DNA of 64,000 bases. Origin: Sphingomonas sp. H160509. GTDB lineage: Bacteria; Pseudomonadota; Alphaproteobacteria; Sphingomonadales; Sphingomonadaceae. Numbering within the stretch: the stretch's first letter is position 1; every line of letters begins with the position of its first letter. The position numbers and the translations under genes were made by a program. Shown in pieces: positions 59,742 to 64,000 of the stretch. The notes under the pieces were generated by a model. The model saw only the letters and a list, made by a program, of their open reading frames with translations, did not search any database and had not been told where the DNA came from. The stretch covers positions 4,021,541-4,085,540 of the forward strand of contig NZ_JAMXSR020000002.1 of the NCBI RefSeq assembly GCF_024124765.2, written 5' to 3'.

Positions 59742-62236
59742 GCGAATGGCGGCTGGCGTGGCGGCTTGCCCGTCGCGAACTCGATCTTCGGTTTCGCGGG
59801 CTGCGGCTTCTGCTCGCCTGCCTGTTCCTGGGCGTCGGCGCGCTGGCGGCGATCGGCAGCCTGACGCAATCGATCGACGGCGAGCTTGCGGCCCGCGGCA
59901 GCGCGATCCTCGGCGGCGATATCGAGTTCGGCACGTCGCAGCGCGCCGCCACGCCGGACGAGCGCGCCGCGATGGCGCGGTTCGGCACGGTGTCAGAGAC
60001 CGTGCGGATGCAGGCGACCGCGATCCGGGGAACCAACAGCGTGCCGGTCCAACTCAAGGGCGTCGATGCGGTCTACCCACTCTACGGCACGCTGGACGTA
60101 CAAGGTGGATCGGTCGCGAAGGTCGACGATCCCAACGCAATCTGGATCGTACCGGCCTTGGCGCAGAGGCTTGGCGTCGGCCGCGGCGCGCGCGTACGGC
60201 TCGGGATCGCCGATTTTACCGTCGCGGGCGTGATCGCGAATGAACCGGACCGGCTCGGCGAGGGCTTCACGCTCGGCCCTGTCGCGATCGTCTCGATGGC
60301 GGGCATCGCGCGCACCGGTCTGGTCCAGCCCGGCAGCCTGTACGAGACCAAATATCGGGTGCGCCTTTCGCCCAACGCTTCGCCGACGACCGCGGTCGAT
60401 CGGTTCAAGGCGGCATTCCCGACCGGCGGCTGGGAAACCAAGACGCGCGACCGTGCCGCGCCTGGTGCCGAACGCTTCGTCGACCGCATGGGGCAGTTCC
60501 TGCTGCTGGTCGGGCTGTCCGCGCTGGTCATCGCCGGCATCGGCGTCGGCAACGGCGTGTCCTCCTATCTCGCCGCCCGCCGGAGCAGCATCGCGGCCTT
60601 GAAGGTGCTCGGTGCGACATCCGGCCTGATCGCGAAGATCTACCTTCTTGAAGTGGCGGTCGTGGCGGCGATGGGGATCGTGCTTGGACTCACCGCGGGC
60701 GCTTTGACTGTCCCGCTTATCATCTGGCTCGCGGGCGATGTCCTGCCAGTCGCGCCGCAATTCTCGCTTCAGTTCGCGCCGCTCGCGCTCGCCGCCGCAT
60801 ACGGCATGCTGATCGCGCTAGCCTTCACCGCGCCGCCCCTGATCGAGGCGGGCAGCATTCCCGCGGCGGGCCTGTTGCGCGGCGTGTTCGGCAATCGGTC
60901 CGTGCCGCTGCGCCGAACCTTGCCCTGGGTCCTCGGTGCAGGCGCCGCGATCGTCGCACTTGCGCTGTCGACCGCGGACCAGCCCGGTCTCAGCGCAGGC
61001 TTCCTCGCGGCGGTGGCCGGCATGTTGCTGATGCTGGCGGGGTTCGGCTGGGCCGTACGCCGGATCGCCGCAGCGCTACCCCGCTCGCGCAAGCCGCTGC
61101 TTCGCCTCGCCATCGCCGGACTCCACCGCCCCGGTGCGCGCACCGGCACTTTGGTGGTCGCGCTAGGTCTCGGCTTGACCCTGTTCGTCCTCCTCGCGGG
61201 CATCCGCACCAGTATCGACGCGAACATTGCGCTCACCGTACCAAAGCGCGCGCCGGCGTTGTTCGCCTTGGACGTTCCGCCCGGCAGCGAGGCGGAGTTC
61301 CGGCGGACCATCGAAGGCGTAGCGACCCACCCGGTCATCCGCACCGTGCCGGCGATGCGCGGTACGATCACCGGCTACGGAACGACGCGCGTTGCCGATC
61401 TCAAGACGCTGCCCGACGGCGCATGGGCGTTGCGCGGCGAACGCGGGCTTACCTACGCTGCGGCCTTGCCCGAGGGCAGCGAACTCACCGCCGGCCGGTG
61501 GTGGCCGCGTGACTATACGGGTCAGCCGCTGGTCTCGATCGACGAGCGACTGGCCAAGGTACTCGACCTCAAGATCGGCGATCCGCTGACCTACACCTTG
61601 CTGGGCGTTGAGCGGACCGCGCACATCGCCTCGTTCCGCCGGATCAGTTGGGATACGCTCGGCTTCAATTTCGTCATGGTGTTCTCGCCCAACGCGATCG
61701 AGGACGCGCCGCATAATCTTGCCGCGACGATCGAGCTCGCACCGGGGCAGGAAGCGCAAGTCATGCGCGCGCTGCTGCCGCGCTTCCCGTCGGTTTCGGT
61801 GATCGAGGTTCGCGGCGTGCTGGGGCAGGTCCGCGACATCGTGTCGCAGATGGCGACGGCGATCACCGCGGCAGCGTCGGTAGCGATCCTTGCCGGGATC
61901 GCGGTGTTGATCGGCGCGATCGCCGCGGCGCGTGAGGCGCGCACATACGATAGCGTGATCCTGCGTACACTCGGGGCGACACGGCGGCAGGTGCTCGCGG
62001 TGCAGGCGCTCGAATATGCGTTCCTCAGTATCGTGCTGTCGGTACTCGCGTTGCTGCTCGGGCTCGGTGGTGCCTGGTATGTCGTGACGCAACTCTTCAG
62101 TTTCGAGTGGCGTCCGGATTACGCGACCGTCTTGGCGACGTTGCTGGGCGGGGCGGGGCTGACGATGGTGATCGGGTTGATCGGTGCGTGGCCCATTCTC
62201 GGCGCGCGGCCGGCACAGGCGTTGCGGCAACTCTGA
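59738..62236 (+). CDS. ybbP: FtsX-like ABC permease, YbbP-like
   Basis: 832 residues with about ten membrane segments arranged as two repeats of FtsX core plus an extra transmembrane set. The N-terminal LLLACLFLGVGALAAIGSLT and the periplasmic domain after it (GSAILGGDIEFGTSQRAAT) match YbbP. The first FtsX block is LLLVGLSALVIAGIGVGNGV and the last is ILGARPAQALRQL at the C-terminus. It works with YbbA as an efflux or lipid/peptide-handling system of the inner membrane. The frame is intact. Confidence 0.85.
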   Translation: MSEWRLAWRLARRELDLRFRGLRLLLACLFLGVGALAAIGSLTQSIDGELAARGSAILGGDIEFGTSQRAATPDERAAMARFGTVSETVRMQATAIRGTNSVPVQLKGVDAVYPLYGTLDVQGGSVAKVDDPNAIWIVPALAQRLGVGRGARVRLGIADFTVAGVIANEPDRLGEGFTLGPVAIVSMAGIARTGLVQPGSLYETKYRVRLSPNASPTTAVDRFKAAFPTGGWETKTRDRAAPGAERFVDRMGQFLLLVGLSALVIAGIGVGNGVSSYLAARRSSIAALKVLGATSGLIAKIYLLEVAVVAAMGIVLGLTAGALTVPLIIWLAGDVLPVAPQFSLQFAPLALAAAYGMLIALAFTAPPLIEAGSIPAAGLLRGVFGNRSVPLRRTLPWVLGAGAAIVALALSTADQPGLSAGFLAAVAGMLLMLAGFGWAVRRIAAALPRSRKPLLRLAIAGLHRPGARTGTLVVALGLGLTLFVLLAGIRTSIDANIALTVPKRAPALFALDVPPGSEAEFRRTIEGVATHPVIRTVPAMRGTITGYGTTRVADLKTLPDGAWALRGERGLTYAAALPEGSELTAGRWWPRDYTGQPLVSIDERLAKVLDLKIGDPLTYTLLGVERTAHIASFRRISWDTLGFNFVMVFSPNAIEDAPHNLAATIELAPGQEAQVMRALLPRFPSVSVIEVRGVLGQVRDIVSQMATAITAAASVAILAGIAVLIGAIAAAREARTYDSVILRTLGATRRQVLAVQALEYAFLSIVLSVLALLLGLGGAWYVVTQLFSFEWRPDYATVLATLLGGAGLTMVIGLIGAWPILGARPAQALRQL

Positions 62237-62260
62237 GGGTCCGTTTACGTCCGTGCGGCG

Positions 62261-63491
62261 TTGGGCCGCAATACACCGAAGGGGGGCAAGACGCTGAGCA
62301 CGCACGAAACACCATCCGAGCATCATGCCACCAGCCCCTGGTCGATGTCGGCACGCGAATGGTGGAAGGTCCTGAAGCGTACCTGGGCCGAAGGGAACGA
62401 CGACAATATCGGCCTGATCGCGGCGGGTACGGCGTTCTACGGGTTTGCCGCGATCGTCCCGCTGCTGGCGTCCGTCGTGCTGATCTACGGCCTGGTCGCA
62501 GACACCGCGACGGTCGTCGCGAACATCCGCGCATTGTTCAACGTGTTGCCTGACGACGCCGCCCGCGTGATCGGCGACCAACTCGCGACCGTCGTCAACA
62601 CGTCGGAGGGCAAAAAAGGGGTTCGGCCTCGTCATCGCACTTGGCATCGCCCTGTACGGCGGCACGAAGGGCGCATCGTCGATCGTCACCGCGCTCAACA
62701 TCGCCTATGAAGAAAAGGAAACGCGCGGGTTCATAACGCTGAACCTGCTCGCCTTCGCGATAACCGGCGGTGCGGTGATGCTGGCGTTGGTCGCCGCCCT
62801 TTCGACTGCGGCGTTCGCGCTGCTAGATAGCCTGATACCAGGCGCGCCGGAGATCCTGCTCCTGGCGATCCGCCTCGTCAGCTACGGCGTGCTTGCCTCG
62901 CTGGGCGTGACGGCGGCGGCCTGCTTGTATCGGTTCGGCCCCAATCGTCACAAAGCCAAATGGACGTGGCTGACCCCTGGATCGCTGGCCGCGACCGTCA
63001 TCTGGCTGGGGGCGACGATAGGCTTCGGCGTCTACGTGTCGCGCTTCGGAAATTACGGCGCAACCTATGGTTCGCTGAGCGCGGTCATCGTGCTGCTGAC
63101 GTGGCTGTGGCTCTCCGCCTATGTCTTCCTGCTCGGCGCAGAGCTCAATTCGGAACTGGAGCACCAGACCACGAGAGACACGACTACCGGTGGGGCTACA
63201 CCAATGGGAACGCGAGGCGCTACCATCGCTGATACGGTTGCGACAGACGTCGCTGCGAAGGCGATCGTTTTTCCCGAGGAGCCGGACAGGGTAGGGGTCT
63301 TGGCCGTAGCCCATTTGAGTGGCGTGCATGCAGGCTTGCCCGCGTCGCTTCTGGCGCTGGGCGGTCTGCGGTCGATCCGTCGTGGTTCGCCAGTCGCTGG
63401 CCTTGGCATGATCGCGATCGGCGCAGCGCTGGCACACAGGAAGCGTAACCCATCGAGCAAAGCAACGACGAAGGTGCGAGCGAAGGCCTGA
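62261..63491 (+). CDS. YihY/virulence factor BrkB family membrane protein (frameshifted)
   Basis: Corrected length is about 409 residues from the TTG at 62261. ATG at 62348 or CTG at 62294 are alternatives, so the N-terminus is uncertain. The YihY core has NIGLIAAGTAFYGFAAIVPL, IALYGGTKGASSIVTALNIA, WTWLTPGSLAATVIWLGATI and YGATYGSLSAVIVLLTWLWL, which are membrane helices. A C-terminal tail of about 100 residues ends in a second hydrophobic stretch (SLLALGGLRSIRRG). Function is not established. One extra base around 62612-62621 disrupts the frame after GKKG. Confidence 0.8.
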
Positions 63492-63880
63492 TGACATACG
63501 CGCAGTCGACCAAGCTGTTCTTCGACGGCGGGTGCCGGCCAAACCCCGGTTCGATCGAATGTGCTGTCGTCCGCAAGGGCGTTACCCACTACCGGCACGA
63601 TCTGGGTGAGGGCACAAACAGCGACGCCGAATGGCTAGCCGCGATCCATGCGTTGGAGATCGCTCAACTAGAAGGCGATCGCGACATCACGCTGCTAGGC
63701 GATTCTACCCTGGTCGTGACCCAAGCCAGCGGTAAGGCGCGGTGCCGTTCGGCAGACTTGGAAGTGCACCGTAGTAGGTTCGCGGCACTGGCCGAACGTT
63801 TTGACCGCGTCCGTATCCGGCATATCGGTCGAGCCCAGAACGTTGCCGGCATTGCGCTCGCCCGGCTGCATCCTCGCTAA
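63491..63880 (+). CDS. RNase H-like protein
   Basis: 129 residues. It has the RNase H fold markers FFDGGCRPNPGSIECAVV (first Asp), NSDAEWLAAIHALEIA (Glu) and ITLLGDSTLVVTQ (Asp), and a late basic-helix HRSRFAALAERF. The final catalytic Asp/His region (RHIGRAQNVAGIALAR) is less clear. It should cleave RNA of RNA:DNA hybrids or be a degenerate relative. Its ATG overlaps the YihY stop (TGATG). Confidence 0.75.
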   Translation: MTYAQSTKLFFDGGCRPNPGSIECAVVRKGVTHYRHDLGEGTNSDAEWLAAIHALEIAQLEGDRDITLLGDSTLVVTQASGKARCRSADLEVHRSRFAALAERFDRVRIRHIGRAQNVAGIALARLHPR

Positions 63881-63954
63881 GGCCGACGGAGGGCTGGCTA
63901 AAGCGCGCGACACTGGCTTTTCCGAAAACTGACCTCAAACTGTAAAAAAAGCGT

Positions 63955-63983
63955 TTGACGGTATCGGGAGGTGGCCCTAGAGG
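63955..63983 (+). promoter_or_regulatory. sigma70-type promoter leading out of the window
   Basis: TTGACG (63955-63960) and TAGAGG (63978-63983) with a 17-base spacer. They are preceded by the A-rich tract TGTAAAAAAAGCG, which resembles an upstream element. Such a strong arrangement after a convergence-free 80-base gap is typical of ribosomal RNA or other highly expressed operons, but the downstream gene is outside the window. Confidence 0.5.
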
Positions 63984-64000
63984 GATGTCACCGCAGCGGA

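Noticed and set aside
1..64000. Programmed ribosomal frameshifting as the cause of the many frame breaks
   Set aside because: Breaks occur at unrelated positions in housekeeping-type enzymes with no slippery-site pattern or downstream structure in common, and both directions of indel occur.
1..64000. CRISPR array, prophage or insertion sequence
   Set aside because: No regularly spaced direct repeats, phage structural genes, integrases or transposases were seen. The only mobile-like candidate is the DUF559 gene with its palindromes.

Overview
This is a high-GC alphaproteobacterial chromosome segment that most resembles Sphingomonas or a close sphingomonad. That reading rests on the gene content: linked tamA-tamB, a ComF/glutaredoxin/amidase/DUF1178 block, an HPII-type catalase, many SDRs, a TonB receptor, and G/C-rich palindromic repeats between genes. 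It is inference from protein families, not a database match.

The most pervasive property is single-base length errors in short homopolymers. By following protein families across frames I find 37 such sites in 24 genes, mostly one extra G or C. Correcting them gives full-length, family-typical proteins every time, so these genes are annotated as one interrupted CDS each. The pattern looks like sequencing or assembly error rather than pseudogenes.

Layout. 0-9.6 kb: alpha/beta hydrolase, SDR, GH130 enzyme, a Cys-rich unknown protein, a GT4 glycosyltransferase, nitronate monooxygenase, LysE exporter, small lipoprotein, 2-hydroxyacid dehydrogenase and an SH3-type secreted protein. 9.6-21 kb: a DUF559 endonuclease-like gene bracketed by a long palindromic repeat, thiolase, a prepilin peptidase group, the TamA-TamB envelope assembly pair and a Baeyer-Villiger-type monooxygenase. 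21-29 kb: an EAL phosphodiesterase/TPR histidine kinase/response regulator operon, then an NDUFAF5-like methyltransferase divergent from comF-grxC-amidase-DUF1178, and a tRNA-Ser.

29-40 kb: an acyl-CoA dehydrogenase/PIG-L deacetylase/NodS-type methyltransferase operon converging on a GT2 glycosyltransferase that is coupled to a large catalase. This looks like an uncharacterised pathway that deacetylates, methylates and glycosylates an amino-sugar compound. Then come an SDR/GH15 pair, another SDR and an old-yellow-enzyme. 40-49 kb: a tightly overlapping glgX-treZ-malQ-treY operon that links glycogen or maltodextrin breakdown to trehalose synthesis, with a possible EcfG-type stress promoter, followed by a small TOBE protein.

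49-64 kb: a TonB receptor, a large PAS/GAF hybrid kinase, N-formylglutamate amidohydrolase, two transglutaminase-family proteins, a WYL-like small protein, a Crp/Fnr regulator, a GDSL esterase divergent from a YbbA/YbbP ABC system, a YihY membrane protein and an RNase H-like protein. A promoter-like sequence then points out of the window. I see no prophage, insertion sequence, CRISPR array or plasmid functions.
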